A DNA stretch of 46,845 nucleotides, taken from assembly GCA_030532895.1 (NCBI GenBank), contig JAUNKF010000029.1, positions 1-46,845 on the forward strand, written 5' to 3'. The position numbers and the translations under genes were made by a program. The notes under the pieces were generated by a model that saw only the letters and a program-made list of their open reading frames with translations, did no database searches and was not told the DNA's origin. Positions 24,853 through 33,915 of this stretch are shown piece by piece. The DNA comes from Lautropia sp. (GTDB lineage: Bacteria > Pseudomonadota > Gammaproteobacteria > Burkholderiales > Burkholderiaceae_E). The number at the start of each line of letters is the position of its first letter. Position 1 is the stretch's first letter.

Positions 24853-24880
24853 GCGTGTCGGCCAGTAGTGCATGACACGC
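24853..24880 (+). repeat. Dispersed intergenic repeat, copy C, forming a hairpin
   Basis: AGTGCATGACACGC at 24867-24880 is identical to the core of copy A. An inverted GCGTGTC at 24853-24859 pairs with its GACACGC end, so this copy can fold as a hairpin starting six bases after the ubiH-family stop. Confidence 0.55.
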
Positions 24881-25003
24881 ACCAGAACATGTCATGGCAC
24901 TTGCGCGTCCCTGTCAAAGCCTGGTCAGGCGGGATGGGCGGGTGCCCAGCTTGTTGGATGCAATGATCAATGCCCTGACAGGGGCGGAGGATTGGGATTG
25001 GTG

Positions 25004-25780
25004 ATGATGAGGATGAAGACCCAGATGAAGAGCAGCCGAATGATCGCCCAATGGGGCCGTTTGGCGGTGGCGGCAGTGGCCGCGCTATCGACGAGCGCGC
25101 TCGTTCAGGCCGGGCAGCCGTCCGAGGAGGCCATCCGTGAAGGTGTCAAGAGCCTGTTGCCGGCCGGTGCGGACATCAAGGTCGAGGAAATCCGGGCCAC
25201 CCCGATCAAGGGGTTGTATGAGGTGCGTGTCGCCCAGCATCTGCTTTATGTCGATGAGCGGGGGGAGTTTGCCTTGCTGGAGGCCAATTTGGTCGATCTG
25301 AAGAACAAGCGCAATCTGACGCAGGAGCGGCAGGATGAGCTGTTGCGTGTGGACTTCAAGAAGGATCTGCCGCTCGACAAGGCCATCAAGCAGGTTTACG
25401 GCAATGGCAAGCGGCAACTGGCGATCTTCGAGGATCCGAACTGTTCCTATTGCCGCCGGATGCGGGCGACGCTGGCCAATATCGACAACCTGACGCTCTA
25501 CACCTTCCCCTATCCGATCCTCTCGGGTAATTCGTATACCAAGTCCCAAAAGGCTTGGTGCGCCGAAGACCGTGCCAAGGCTTGGGGTGAGATGATGAGC
25601 GAGGGCAAAACGCCCGAGAATGAGGGCAAGTGCGACACCCCGCTGGATGAATTCGTGGCGCTGGGGCGCAAACTGCAGGTGACAGGCACACCCACGCTGT
25701 TCTTCCCCGATGGCAAGCGGGTGCCGGGGGCCATTCCCCCCGAGCGGCTGGAGCAGCTGCTCGCTGCCCAGGACAGCTGA
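25004..25780 (+). CDS. dsbC: DsbC-type thiol:disulfide interchange protein
   Basis: A 258-residue periplasmic protein with a signal peptide ending near ALVQA (about residue 36). The N-terminal dimerisation domain (about 38-100; IREGVKSLLPAGADIKVEEIRATPIKGLYEV) is followed by a thioredoxin domain with active site CSYC (147-150) and cis-Pro motif TGTPTLFF. It repairs wrong disulfides. GGAGG at 24986-24990 supports a start at GTG 25001, ATG 25004 or the next ATG. Its stop abuts the convergent mltA stop with no gap. Confidence 0.9.
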   Translation: MMRMKTQMKSSRMIAQWGRLAVAAVAALSTSALVQAGQPSEEAIREGVKSLLPAGADIKVEEIRATPIKGLYEVRVAQHLLYVDERGEFALLEANLVDLKNKRNLTQERQDELLRVDFKKDLPLDKAIKQVYGNGKRQLAIFEDPNCSYCRRMRATLANIDNLTLYTFPYPILSGNSYTKSQKAWCAEDRAKAWGEMMSEGKTPENEGKCDTPLDEFVALGRKLQVTGTPTLFFPDGKRVPGAIPPERLEQLLAAQDS

Positions 25781-26944
25781 TCAGCGTAGTCCCCGCGGCA
25801 CCAGCAACCACATGCGGGCGGGGGCTTTCATCAGCCCGGCGGCCAGCCCCGCATCGGGGCCAAACCCCCAGAAGTAATCTCCGCGTCGGCCGCCCCGAAT
25901 GGCGCCACCGGTGTCCTGCGCCAGCATCATCCGGGCCATTGGTTGCTGGCTGACCGGGTGTGTGCTCTGGATGAAAACAGGGGAGCCGAGCGGAATGCGG
26001 CTGCGGTCGACGGCAAGTGAGCGGTGCGGGGTGAGGGGCACGCTCATTGCGCCCAGTGGCCCGGCGCCAGGATCATCCGGGCTGTCCGGCAGCTCGCGAA
26101 AGAACACGACGCCAGGGTTCGTCTGCATCACCTTTCGGCCTTCTTCCGGATGGGCGCGCAGCCAGGCCTGAATGGCCGGTGCCGTCACTTCTTCTTTCTT
26201 CAGGGCGCCACGGCGTACCAGCGTGTTGCCTATGGCCTGATAGGGGTGGCCGTTCTGGTCGGCGTAGCCGATGCGGATCATCGAGCCATCGCGCAATTGC
26301 AGGCGGCCGGAGCCTTGAATTTCGAGAAAGAAGGCATCCACCGGGTCATCGGCCCAGGCGATCACGGGCTGGGCGCCGATGCCGTGGAGCCGTTCACCAT
26401 CCTCGATCTGCTGGCGGTTGGCATAGGGTACCACCCGTTGGCCATCCAGCCGGCCACGCAGCCGCATGCCTTTCAGCTTGGGCGCCACGGCACCCAGGTC
26501 GATGATCAGCAGGTCGGTCGGCATCGCGCGCAGTGGCACCTGGCGAGGATGTTCGCGCTCGCGACTGCCCGTCAGCAACGGTTCGTAATAGCCGGTGAGC
26601 AAACCATCTGGCTGCTTGTCATCGAGCAGCTCCCTGGCCACGAAGCGCTGGTTCAGCCAATGGCGCAGGCTGGTGCTGTCGGGGGACAGTTGTGAAAACT
26701 CCGTGCAGAGCGTGGGCCATTGGCCGGGCGGCTTGGGCAGCAGACATTGACGCCGGATGGCCTGATCCAGCCCGTTCAGATCGTCCTGTTCAATGCCGGG
26801 CAGTGCATCGATGGCCACAGGTGCAGGGGGTGCGGTGGGGGCAGGCGCCTTCGGTGGCGTGCTCTGGCAGGCGGCGAGCAGGGCCAGCGTGCTGATGAGG
26901 CAAAGGCGACGCCCGTGTCGGCAGAGGGGGTGGAGGGTGTTCAT
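25781..26944 (-). CDS. mltA: Membrane-bound lytic murein transglycosylase A
   Basis: A 387-residue lipoprotein (lipobox LAAC, Cys26). It has the MltA domain (DGLLTGYYEPLLTGSRERE, then PYANRQQIEDGERLHGIG and VDAFFLEIQGSGRLQL) and the C-terminal 3D domain (MLAQDTGGAIRGGRRGDYFWGFG) containing the catalytic Asp. It cleaves peptidoglycan with 1,6-anhydro product formation. It lies nine bases after apaG and is probably co-transcribed with it. Confidence 0.92.
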   Translation of the reverse strand: MNTLHPLCRHGRRLCLISTLALLAACQSTPPKAPAPTAPPAPVAIDALPGIEQDDLNGLDQAIRRQCLLPKPPGQWPTLCTEFSQLSPDSTSLRHWLNQRFVARELLDDKQPDGLLTGYYEPLLTGSREREHPRQVPLRAMPTDLLIIDLGAVAPKLKGMRLRGRLDGQRVVPYANRQQIEDGERLHGIGAQPVIAWADDPVDAFFLEIQGSGRLQLRDGSMIRIGYADQNGHPYQAIGNTLVRRGALKKEEVTAPAIQAWLRAHPEEGRKVMQTNPGVVFFRELPDSPDDPGAGPLGAMSVPLTPHRSLAVDRSRIPLGSPVFIQSTHPVSQQPMARMMLAQDTGGAIRGGRRGDYFWGFGPDAGLAAGLMKAPARMWLLVPRGLR

Positions 26945-26953
26945 CGTGCTGGC

Positions 26954-27343
26954 TCAATGTAGCGTATGGGGCATGTTCAACGGAAAGCTCGGGATCTCGG
27001 CATCGAAGCGTTCGCCGTCTTCCGACACGAAAAAATAGCTGCCTTCCATCTGTCCTCCCGGTGTCGGTAGCTGGCTGCCACTCGTGTACTGAAAGCTCTC
27101 ACCGGGCTTCAGCAAGGGTTGACGTCCCACCACCCCAAGACCTTTGACTTCGCGGGCCATGCCGTGGTCATCCCGGATGATCCAGTGACGGCTGATCAGC
27201 TGGGTGGCCACGGTACCCCGGTTCGTGATGGTGATGGTATAGGCGAATGAAAACACCCCTTCGGCTGGTGCCGACTGCTCTTCGAGGTATCGGCTCTCCA
27301 CCGTGATGTCGATGGCGTACTTAGGGGGGGCTGTCATGGGCAT
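26954..27343 (-). CDS. apaG: ApaG protein
   Basis: A 129-residue single-domain beta-sandwich protein with the ApaG pattern VESRYLEEQSAPAEGVFSFAYTITITNRG, QLISRHWIIRDDHG, EVKGLGVVGRQPLLKPGESFQYTSG and MEGSYFFV. It is linked in other bacteria to divalent cation resistance, but its biochemistry is unclear. It is divergent from rpe across 82 bases that contain a near-perfect palindrome. A second ATG at 27337 is an alternative start. Confidence 0.92.
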   Translation of the reverse strand: MPMTAPPKYAIDITVESRYLEEQSAPAEGVFSFAYTITITNRGTVATQLISRHWIIRDDHGMAREVKGLGVVGRQPLLKPGESFQYTSGSQLPTPGGQMEGSYFFVSEDGERFDAEIPSFPLNMPHTLH

Positions 27344-27369
27344 GGGCGTCGCGTGTGTTTGAGAATCCG

Positions 27370-27392
27370 TGAATACAATCGCATTCTATTCA
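27370..27392. promoter_or_regulatory. Palindrome in the apaG/rpe divergent promoter region
   Basis: TGAATACAAT (27370-27379) and ATTCTATTCA (27383-27392) are reverse complements with one mismatch around a three-base centre. TACAAT at 27374-27379 could be a -10 box for rpe. This would suit a dimeric regulator acting on one or both genes. Confidence 0.45.
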
Positions 27393-27425
27393 TAACGCTC
27401 CTCAACGCAGGGAAAGAGAACCATC

Positions 27426-28112
27426 ATGGCTTACCGTATTGCGCCCAGCATGTTGTCGGCTGACTTTGGCCGTCTGAAGGAAGAGGTTCAGGCGATCGAA
27501 GCGGCCGGTGCCGACCTGCTGCATTTCGATGTCATGGACAACCATTACGTGCCCAACCTGACGGTCGGGCCGATGGTGTGTCAGGCACTGCGGCCACACG
27601 TGAAGATGCCGATCGATGTCCATCTGATGGTGCAGCCGGTCGACAGCCTGGCTGCGGCCTTTGCCGATGCTGGGGCCAACATCATCACTTTTCATCCGGA
27701 GGCCAGTCAGCATGTGGATCGCACCCTGCAGCTGATCCGGGACAAAGGCTGCAAGACCGGGTTGGTCTTCAATCCTGCTACGCCGTTGTCGTGGCTTGAT
27801 CACACCATCGACCAGCTCGACATGGTGCTGCTGATGTCGGTGAATCCCGGCTTTGGCGGGCAGGCGTTCATTCCGGCCACGCTCGCCAAGTTGCGTGAGG
27901 CACGTCGGCGCATCGATGAATCGATGGCACGTACTGGCCGAGAGATCTGGCTGGAAATCGATGGCGGGGTGAAAGTCGACAACATCGCGGAGATTGCGGC
28001 TGCTGGCGCCGACACTTTCGTGGCAGGCTCGGCGGTTTTCGGTGCGCCCGATCCGGATGGCGGTTATCACGGCATCATCGGCCGGCTGCGTGACGCACTG
28101 GCGGTCGCATGA
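27426..28112 (+). CDS. rpe: Ribulose-phosphate 3-epimerase
   Basis: A 228-residue TIM-barrel enzyme interconverting ribulose 5-phosphate and xylulose 5-phosphate. Motifs: [13 protein letters not shown] at the start, the metal site [19 protein letters not shown] and DVHLMVQP, the loop [22 protein letters not shown], and the phosphate-binding [11 protein letters not shown]. It overlaps gph by four bases (ATGA), so the two are translationally coupled. Confidence 0.96.
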   Translation: MAYRIAPSMLSADFGRLKEEVQAIEAAGADLLHFDVMDNHYVPNLTVGPMVCQALRPHVKMPIDVHLMVQPVDSLAAAFADAGANIITFHPEASQHVDRTLQLIRDKGCKTGLVFNPATPLSWLDHTIDQLDMVLLMSVNPGFGGQAFIPATLAKLREARRRIDESMARTGREIWLEIDGGVKVDNIAEIAAAGADTFVAGSAVFGAPDPDGGYHGIIGRLRDALAVA

Positions 28113-28933
28113 ACGAGGAGGGCGGCACGTTGGTGGCAGGGGGCGCCGGGGTGGAGCAGCCTGTGACGGGGGCGGCCGGCAAGGTGGGGACATCGTTGCC
28201 CGCAGGGACGCCTTGGCCGGATGCGCCATTACAGGAAAAACTCTCGGGCGTGCGTGCGCTCTGCTTCGATCTCGATGGCACGTTGCTTGACACCATTCCT
28301 GATCTGGCCGAGGCAGCCAACGCGATGATGCGTGATCTGGGTCTGCCCGAGATCGCCCTGGAGACGGTTGCCACCTTCGTCGGCAAGGGGGCCGACCGCC
28401 TGATTGAACGGATGCTCAGCGCGGGTGGGCAACCCACGGCGCAGGACAGCCCTGATTTCTCGGCGGCCCGCTCCCGTTTTCATGCACACTACGCCCGGAT
28501 CAATGGGCAGGCAGCCCGGCTTTATCCGGGCGTTGTGGCTGGTCTGGATCGGCTGCGTGCGCTCGGGCTGCCGCTGGCCTGTGTCACCAACAAGCCGCAG
28601 GCTTACATCGCGCCCTTGCTCCAGCGCTTTGAGATGCTTGTTTATTTCGACTTCCTGATCGGTGGGGACACCTTGGCGGCGCGAAAACCGGATCCCGGCC
28701 CACTGCTTGAAGCCTGCCGCCGGTGGCAGCTGCCGCCCGCCTCGGTCTTGATGGTAGGTGATTCGCTCAATGATGCCCAGGCAGCCCGTGCGGCCGGCAT
28801 GCCCGTCGTGATGCTGCCCTATGGTTATAACGAGGGGCAATCACTTGATGCCGTGGATGCCGACTCGGTCATTGATACCATCGAGTCATTGGCTGCCTGG
28901 CTGGCGGCCCGGCACGATCTCACAAGGAGCTGA
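28109..28933 (+). CDS. gph: Phosphoglycolate phosphatase
   Basis: A 274-residue HAD-family phosphatase with nucleophile motif [11 protein letters not shown] (Asp54 and Asp56), motif II VTNKPQ, and motif [16 protein letters not shown] and [16 protein letters not shown]. About 45 Gly/Ala-rich residues precede the usual N-terminus, so a downstream start cannot be excluded. The ATGA overlap with rpe favours the longer form. Gph removes 2-phosphoglycolate. The rpe-gph-trpE order is common in betaproteobacteria. Confidence 0.93.
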   Translation: MNEEGGTLVAGGAGVEQPVTGAAGKVGTSLPAGTPWPDAPLQEKLSGVRALCFDLDGTLLDTIPDLAEAANAMMRDLGLPEIALETVATFVGKGADRLIERMLSAGGQPTAQDSPDFSAARSRFHAHYARINGQAARLYPGVVAGLDRLRALGLPLACVTNKPQAYIAPLLQRFEMLVYFDFLIGGDTLAARKPDPGPLLEACRRWQLPPASVLMVGDSLNDAQAARAAGMPVVMLPYGYNEGQSLDAVDADSVIDTIESLAAWLAARHDLTRS

Positions 28934-28936
28934 TGC

Positions 28937-30442
28937 ATGACCGAACTCGAATTCAAGGCTTTGGCCGCCGAGGGCTATAACCGCATTCCGGTCATGACAC
29001 AGGCGCTGGCCGATCTCGACAGCCCGCTCGGCCTGTACCTCAAGCTGACGGCACCAACGGATCGTCGGAACACCTTCCTGCTGGAGTCGGTGGTAGGGGG
29101 GGAGCGTTTTGGGCGCTATTCCTTCATTGGCCTGCCGGCCCGAACCCTGCTGCGTGCAACGGGCAACCAGATCGAAGTCGTGCGTGACGGCGTGGTGATC
29201 GAAAGGGCCGAGGGCGATCCGCTCGCCTTCGTGCAGCGGTTTCAGACGCGCTACCGGGTTCATACCCGTCCGGGCCTGCCCCGCTTCTGTGGTGGTTTGG
29301 CAGGGTATTTCGGCTACGATGTCGTGCGTTTCATCGAACCCAAAATCGGCCATGCCCAGAAGCCGGACCTGATCGGCGTGCCTGATCTGTTGCTCTTGGT
29401 GGTGGATGAACTGGCCATCATCGACAACCTCAGCGGCATGATCTATCTGATCGTCTATGCCGACCCGGCCGAACCCGAAGCTTATGGCAGGGCACGGGAG
29501 CGTCTGCGGCGGCTGGAACAACGGATGAGGCAGGCGGCCCTCGCGCCGGAGGACTTTGCCGTGGGGGGGGGAGAGCAGGTCGAGCACACGCCGATCGAGC
29601 GGCCCTTTGCCCGTGACGACTATCTGGCCATGGTGGCCAAGGCCAAGGAACACATCATTGCGGGTGACCTGATGCAGGTGCAGATTGGTCAGATCCTGCG
29701 CAAACCCTTTCCGCATGCCCCGTTGTCGCTCTATCGTGCCTTGCGCTCCATCAACCCGTCCCCTTACATGTATTACTACGACTTCGGGGACTTTCATGTC
29801 ACGGGGGCCTCGCCCGAGATTCTGGTGCGTCAGGAGAAGGGGGCTTATCCGAAGGTCACGCTGCGGCCCATTGCCGGCACCCGAAAACGGGGGCTCACGC
29901 CTGCTGATGACGAACGGGCTGCGGCCGAGCTGCTCGCCGACCCGAAGGAACGGGCCGAGCATCTGATGCTGATCGACCTGGCTCGCAATGACATCGGCCG
30001 ATTGGCCCGCATCGGCAGCGTTCGCGTCACCGAGCAGATGGCCATCGAAAAATATTCACATGTCATCCATATCGTGTCCAACGTCGAGGGTGAGCTGGCC
30101 CAGGAAATGGATGCCATCGACGTGCTGCGTGCCACGTTCCCCGCCGGTACGTTGACCGGGGCACCCAAGGTGCGTGCGATGGAGCTGATCGAGGAACTGG
30201 AGCCCTTCAAGCGGGGGGTCTATGGCGGTGCTTGCGGTTATCTCAGCTATTCGGGTGAGATGGATGTCGCCATCGCCATCCGTACAGGCGTGTTGAAGGA
30301 TGGGGTGCTCAACGTACAGGCGGCGGCTGGGGTGGTCTTTGATTCGGTGCCCGAGAATGAGTGGCAGGAAACCGAAGTGAAAGCCCGTGCGGTGATCCGT
30401 GCGGCCGAAATGGTCGAAAGCGGTCTGAGTAACGTGCGGTGA
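28937..30442 (+). CDS. trpE: Anthranilate synthase component I
   Basis: A 501-residue chorismate-binding enzyme making anthranilate with TrpG. It has the tryptophan feedback site LLES in NTFLLESVVGGERFGRYSF, and the catalytic motifs IAGTRKRG, RNDIGR, EKYSHVIHIVSNVEG, FPAGTLTGAPKVRAMELI and GGACGYLSYSGEMD. AAGGAG precedes the ATG. It follows gph by three bases. Its partner trpG lies about 12.7 kb away at 43154. Confidence 0.96.
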   Translation: MTELEFKALAAEGYNRIPVMTQALADLDSPLGLYLKLTAPTDRRNTFLLESVVGGERFGRYSFIGLPARTLLRATGNQIEVVRDGVVIERAEGDPLAFVQRFQTRYRVHTRPGLPRFCGGLAGYFGYDVVRFIEPKIGHAQKPDLIGVPDLLLLVVDELAIIDNLSGMIYLIVYADPAEPEAYGRARERLRRLEQRMRQAALAPEDFAVGGGEQVEHTPIERPFARDDYLAMVAKAKEHIIAGDLMQVQIGQILRKPFPHAPLSLYRALRSINPSPYMYYYDFGDFHVTGASPEILVRQEKGAYPKVTLRPIAGTRKRGLTPADDERAAAELLADPKERAEHLMLIDLARNDIGRLARIGSVRVTEQMAIEKYSHVIHIVSNVEGELAQEMDAIDVLRATFPAGTLTGAPKVRAMELIEELEPFKRGVYGGACGYLSYSGEMDVAIAIRTGVLKDGVLNVQAAAGVVFDSVPENEWQETEVKARAVIRAAEMVESGLSNVR

Positions 30443-30451
30443 TGGATGGCA

Positions 30452-30488
30452 CTCCGTGCGAAAGCCCTTTCGGGCTTCGCCAGCGGAG
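30452..30488. terminator. Hairpin between convergent trpE and the secreted-protein gene
   Basis: Outer stem CTCCG/CGGAG (30452-30456, 30484-30488) encloses GCGAA-A-GCCC/GGGCTTCGC around TTTC (30458-30480). There is no T run, but its position between convergent genes suggests a bidirectional transcription barrier. Confidence 0.5.
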
Positions 30489-30532
30489 GGGACTGCCTTC
30501 GGGAAACATCGATGGCAGAAGGGGCGGATGGA

Positions 30533-31357
30533 TCAGCGCTTGGCCGGGTAGGCGCAAACCGGGTGGTTGCGCATCAGCTCCTGACGGGTGATGCCGGTGT
30601 AGTCGGTCGTCTGGTCGGACAAGGTCGTCATCGAGACGGTGGTCCAGCCACGGCGCAGGAAACGGGGGGCCGAGTTGCCGGCGGCCGTGATGGCCACGCC
30701 ACCCAGGTTGCTGGTGGCCGGTGGGTAGTAGTCCGCGCCCACGGTCAAGAGTGCCCGGCCGCCACTGATCGAACGGGCCTGAACGCTCACGCTGAGCGCT
30801 TGCACATCACTGGGAATGGTCACGAAGTTGAACCAGCCGTGCAGCGGGTTCGGTGAATAGGCCGTGGCTCTGGGAGAGCTGGTCATCGTGCAATCCGTCA
30901 GTGCCGTGTTGGCACGGCAGGTACCGATCTCGGGGAAGATGTCCTTGGCCAGCAGGCGCCATCTGCGGGTCTTGCTCGAGAAATAGTGCACCGACATGCG
31001 ACCCACTTCGACATAAGCCGGCGTGCGACTGCCGGCTGGGCCGGAAATCACGAACCATGGCATCAGGCGATTCCATTCGCCCTTCACGTACCGGTATTGG
31101 GCCAGCCGGGCTTTTTCCCAGGCGGGCCAATGGTTCCAGCCACCTTTGGCGCTGGTGGAGTAGCCGGCGTGCGACCACGTCCAGTAAGGATTGATGCCAG
31201 CCAGGTAGGCGTCACCGCGGCCCTGGTCGGCAATCATCGTGGCCGGTGCTGCACAAACGACATTCGGGCCGCGCTGTGCGTGGGCGGTGGTGCTGAGAAA
31301 CAAGGTCAGACCGATGGCGGTAACCAGTGTCCGGGCTTTGAAAGAAGCTTGGCTCAT
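30533..31357 (-). CDS. Secreted protein of unknown function
   Basis: A 274-residue protein that I do not recognise. It has a clear Sec signal peptide (MSQASFKARTLVTAIGLTLF, cleavage after AHA at residue 27). The mature part is rich in Trp, Tyr, Ser and Arg (PYWTWSHAGYS, GGWNHWPAWEKARLAQY) and contains four cysteines that could form two disulfides. The C-terminal third looks like beta strands (ALLTVGADYYPP, GGVAITAAGN). ATG 31357 is chosen because the signal peptide begins there; the frame extends to a TTG at 31408. It stands alone between a hairpin and a long non-coding region. Confidence 0.6.
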   Translation of the reverse strand: MSQASFKARTLVTAIGLTLFLSTTAHAQRGPNVVCAAPATMIADQGRGDAYLAGINPYWTWSHAGYSTSAKGGWNHWPAWEKARLAQYRYVKGEWNRLMPWFVISGPAGSRTPAYVEVGRMSVHYFSSKTRRWRLLAKDIFPEIGTCRANTALTDCTMTSSPRATAYSPNPLHGWFNFVTIPSDVQALSVSVQARSISGGRALLTVGADYYPPATSNLGGVAITAAGNSAPRFLRRGWTTVSMTTLSDQTTDYTGITRQELMRNHPVCAYPAKR

Positions 31358-32319
31358 GGGAAAGGTTGGGTTGCAGGGTTGGGTTGATGACAAGGTGAAC
31401 GTGGGCAATCAATCTGCACGGCAGAGGCAGCACACCACGCAGGAACATATTGACTGAGACGCAATCGCTTGCTTGTCATGTTCCTTGGGTAAGAAGCGCT
31501 GAGATTTCTTTCGAGAAAGTGTTTCCTGATTACCGTTTGTTACGTTTTGGGGTGAACGTGCTCTCCGTCTGCAAAGGCTGTGAAACCGCTCGTGCAGGGA
31601 GATGGGCACCGCCAAGACAGGGGGTGGCCAAGCACGTTTTCAATGGCTTGCAGATGGGTGGTTGATGCCATGTGACAGCAGGTGTCCCCGTTGCGTCCTG
31701 TGTGGCGATCTGCAAGCAAGGCATAACTGTAGACCTCAAAACGGGCAAAAAGTTTAGCGATTTAGGTCGAAATACAACATTTAATTAATAAATAACGTTA
31801 AATTTATCCTGATTTAATGTTGAGTTGTATTAACGAAACCATTTGTTTCTGAAAAAACCTCACGGCAAGGCAGTTTCATGATTGGCATCATGTGCTCACC
31901 GTTCCAGCGAAATGTCGTTATCTTTGAGCTTTCAAATGTCTTTTTTATGCAATTTGGCCTTATTTGAAGCCAACAGACGGCGTCCATGAGGCGTTTTTTT
32001 GAGCCGTTTTTGTTAAATCCGGCAGCGAATTCTGGGTGTGCCATTCATGTTTCCGGCATGTTGCCGTCATCACGGAATAGACATTTATTCACTATGCATA
32101 TCTGATCCGTTTCTATCAAAAATCCGGCATGCTTCGTCTGGTGGGCTATGGATCGATGTTGTCCAGGCGGCTTGTAATCGGTATGTTTCAGCTTGTTCTG
32201 CTGCTCGGTCTGTATCCTTGTTCCCGGTCTGGCGTATGCCATGCTTGCATCGGCACGCCTGAAAGTCCTGTCGGGCCTGTATCAGAAGCGCTACCGTTGC
32301 CGTTTTCTCCTGGAATGTC
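31358..32319. other. Long intergenic region with an AT-rich core
   Basis: Nearly 1 kb without a recognisable gene. From about 31741 to 32000 the sequence is markedly AT-rich compared with the rest of the window. It includes a long-spaced inverted repeat AATACAAC/GTTGTATT (31771-31778 and 31824-31831) and a perfect CATGAT/ATCATG repeat (31877-31892). The short frames here look random. It probably holds the promoters of the secreted-protein gene and the ABC transporter. Confidence 0.5.
32159..32187 (+). promoter_or_regulatory. Candidate sigma-70 promoter of the ABC transporter
   Basis: TTGTCC (32159-32164) and TATGTT (32182-32187) are 17 bases apart, each matching four of six consensus bases. 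They would give a leader of about 125 bases before the transporter gene. Confidence 0.3.
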
Positions 32320-33909
32320 ATGATCAAGAAATTGCTTGCCGCCTCCCTGATGTCGATGAGTCTGCTGCCGCATGCTGCCTTGCAGGCCGAGCCATTGCGC
32401 TGGGCACGCTCATCCGATCCGGCCACACTTGACCCGCATGCCGTCAACGTGGGCACCAACTTCAACGTGCTGCACCAGATGTACGAGCCGTTGATCGTTC
32501 GGTTGGCTGACAATTCGCTGCAGGGGGCGCTTGCCACTTCCTGGCGAATGCTGGAGGATCCGACGGTCTGGGAGTTCAAGCTGCGACCTGATGTCCGCTT
32601 CCACGATGGCACGCCGTTCACCGCGGCTGATGTGGTGTTTTCGCTGAAGCGGGCACAGGCGCCGTCTTCCCAGATGAAATCCTTGCTCTCGTCGGTGGTC
32701 GAGGTCAGTGCCGTCGATCCGTTAACCGTTCACGTCAAGACGAAGGGGGCCGATCTGGTCTTCCCGAACAATCTGACGAACCTCTTCATCATGAGCGAGG
32801 CATGGGCTAAGGCCAACAAGGCTGAGGTGCCGCAGGATGTGGCCGCCAAAACCGAAAACCATGCCACGCGCCATGTGAATGGCACGGGGCCCTATGTGCT
32901 GGCCTCGCGTGAAGTCGACGCAAAAACGGTGATGAAGCAGTTTGACGGGTACTGGGGCAAGGGGCAGTTTCCGCTGGAGGTCACGGAGCTGACCTATCTG
33001 CCGATCAAGTCGGCGGCCACCCGTGTGGCTGCCCTGCTGTCGGGGGAGGTCGATTTCGTGCAGGATGTGCCGGCACAGGATGTGGCGCGCCTCAAAGCGG
33101 ACAAGCGGCTGCGCGTGGTCGATGGGCTGGAGAACCGTACCATTTTTCTGGGGCTGAACATCGGCGCCAAAACCTTGCGTCAGTCCAGTGTGAAGACTGC
33201 CAATCCATTGGCCGATATTCGGGTGCGTGAGGCCATCGGTTTGGCCATCGACCGTGATGCCATCAAGCGTGCAGTCATGCGCGGCCTGTCACAGCCTACG
33301 GGCCTGATGGCTCCGTCTTTCGTCAATGGCTACGATGCCTCGCTGGCAGCCTATCCGAAGCCCGATCCTGCAAAGGCCAAAAAATTGCTCGCTGAGGCAG
33401 GTTACCCCGATGGCTTTACACTGACACTTGATACGCCCAATGACCGCTATGTCAATGATGAAGCCATCAGCACGGCCATTGCCGGCTTCCTGGGCCGTAT
33501 CGGAATCAAGGTCAATGTCTCAGCTCGTCCGATTGCGCTGCATAACGCCATTCTCAGTAAGGGTGAGACGGATTTCTACCTTTACGGTTGGGGCGTGCCC
33601 ACGCATGATTCGGCCTACATTTTTGACTATCTGGTCAACACGCGTGGTAAGAACAATCGGGGCACCTGGAACGTGACCGGCTACAGCAACCCACAGGTCG
33701 ATGCCGATATCCTCTCGCTCGCCGCCGAAGTCGACAAGGACAAGCGCAATACCACCATTCGCCGTATCTGGGACACGGTGCAGAAGGAGCAGTTCTACAT
33801 TCCGTTACATGACCAGATGATCAGCTATGCCTCCAAACCGGACATCGAGATGCCCGTGCATCCGAACAACATCACCTATTTCAAGTTGCTCAAGCGCTCC
33901 GGACAATAA
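32320..33909 (+). CDS. ABC transporter substrate-binding protein (DppA/GsiB-like)
   Basis: A 529-residue periplasmic binding protein of the family 5 solute-binding group with a signal peptide (MIKKLLAASLMSMSLLPHAALQA). Family markers are WARSSDPATLDPHAVN, YEPLIVRLADNSLQGALATSW, KLRPDVRFHDGTPFTAADVVFSLKR, NGTGPYVL and VREAIGLAIDRDAI. It delivers peptides, glutathione or a related ligand to the two permeases encoded next. The exact ligand cannot be read from sequence. Confidence 0.87.
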   Translation: MIKKLLAASLMSMSLLPHAALQAEPLRWARSSDPATLDPHAVNVGTNFNVLHQMYEPLIVRLADNSLQGALATSWRMLEDPTVWEFKLRPDVRFHDGTPFTAADVVFSLKRAQAPSSQMKSLLSSVVEVSAVDPLTVHVKTKGADLVFPNNLTNLFIMSEAWAKANKAEVPQDVAAKTENHATRHVNGTGPYVLASREVDAKTVMKQFDGYWGKGQFPLEVTELTYLPIKSAATRVAALLSGEVDFVQDVPAQDVARLKADKRLRVVDGLENRTIFLGLNIGAKTLRQSSVKTANPLADIRVREAIGLAIDRDAIKRAVMRGLSQPTGLMAPSFVNGYDASLAAYPKPDPAKAKKLLAEAGYPDGFTLTLDTPNDRYVNDEAISTAIAGFLGRIGIKVNVSARPIALHNAILSKGETDFYLYGWGVPTHDSAYIFDYLVNTRGKNNRGTWNVTGYSNPQVDADILSLAAEVDKDKRNTTIRRIWDTVQKEQFYIPLHDQMISYASKPDIEMPVHPNNITYFKLLKRSGQ

Positions 33910-33915
33910 GCGCTC

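Noticed and set aside
32085-32621. 178-residue reverse-strand frame overlapping the transporter start
   Set aside because: It overlaps the signal peptide and mature region of a clear binding-protein gene, and it has no recognisable domain.
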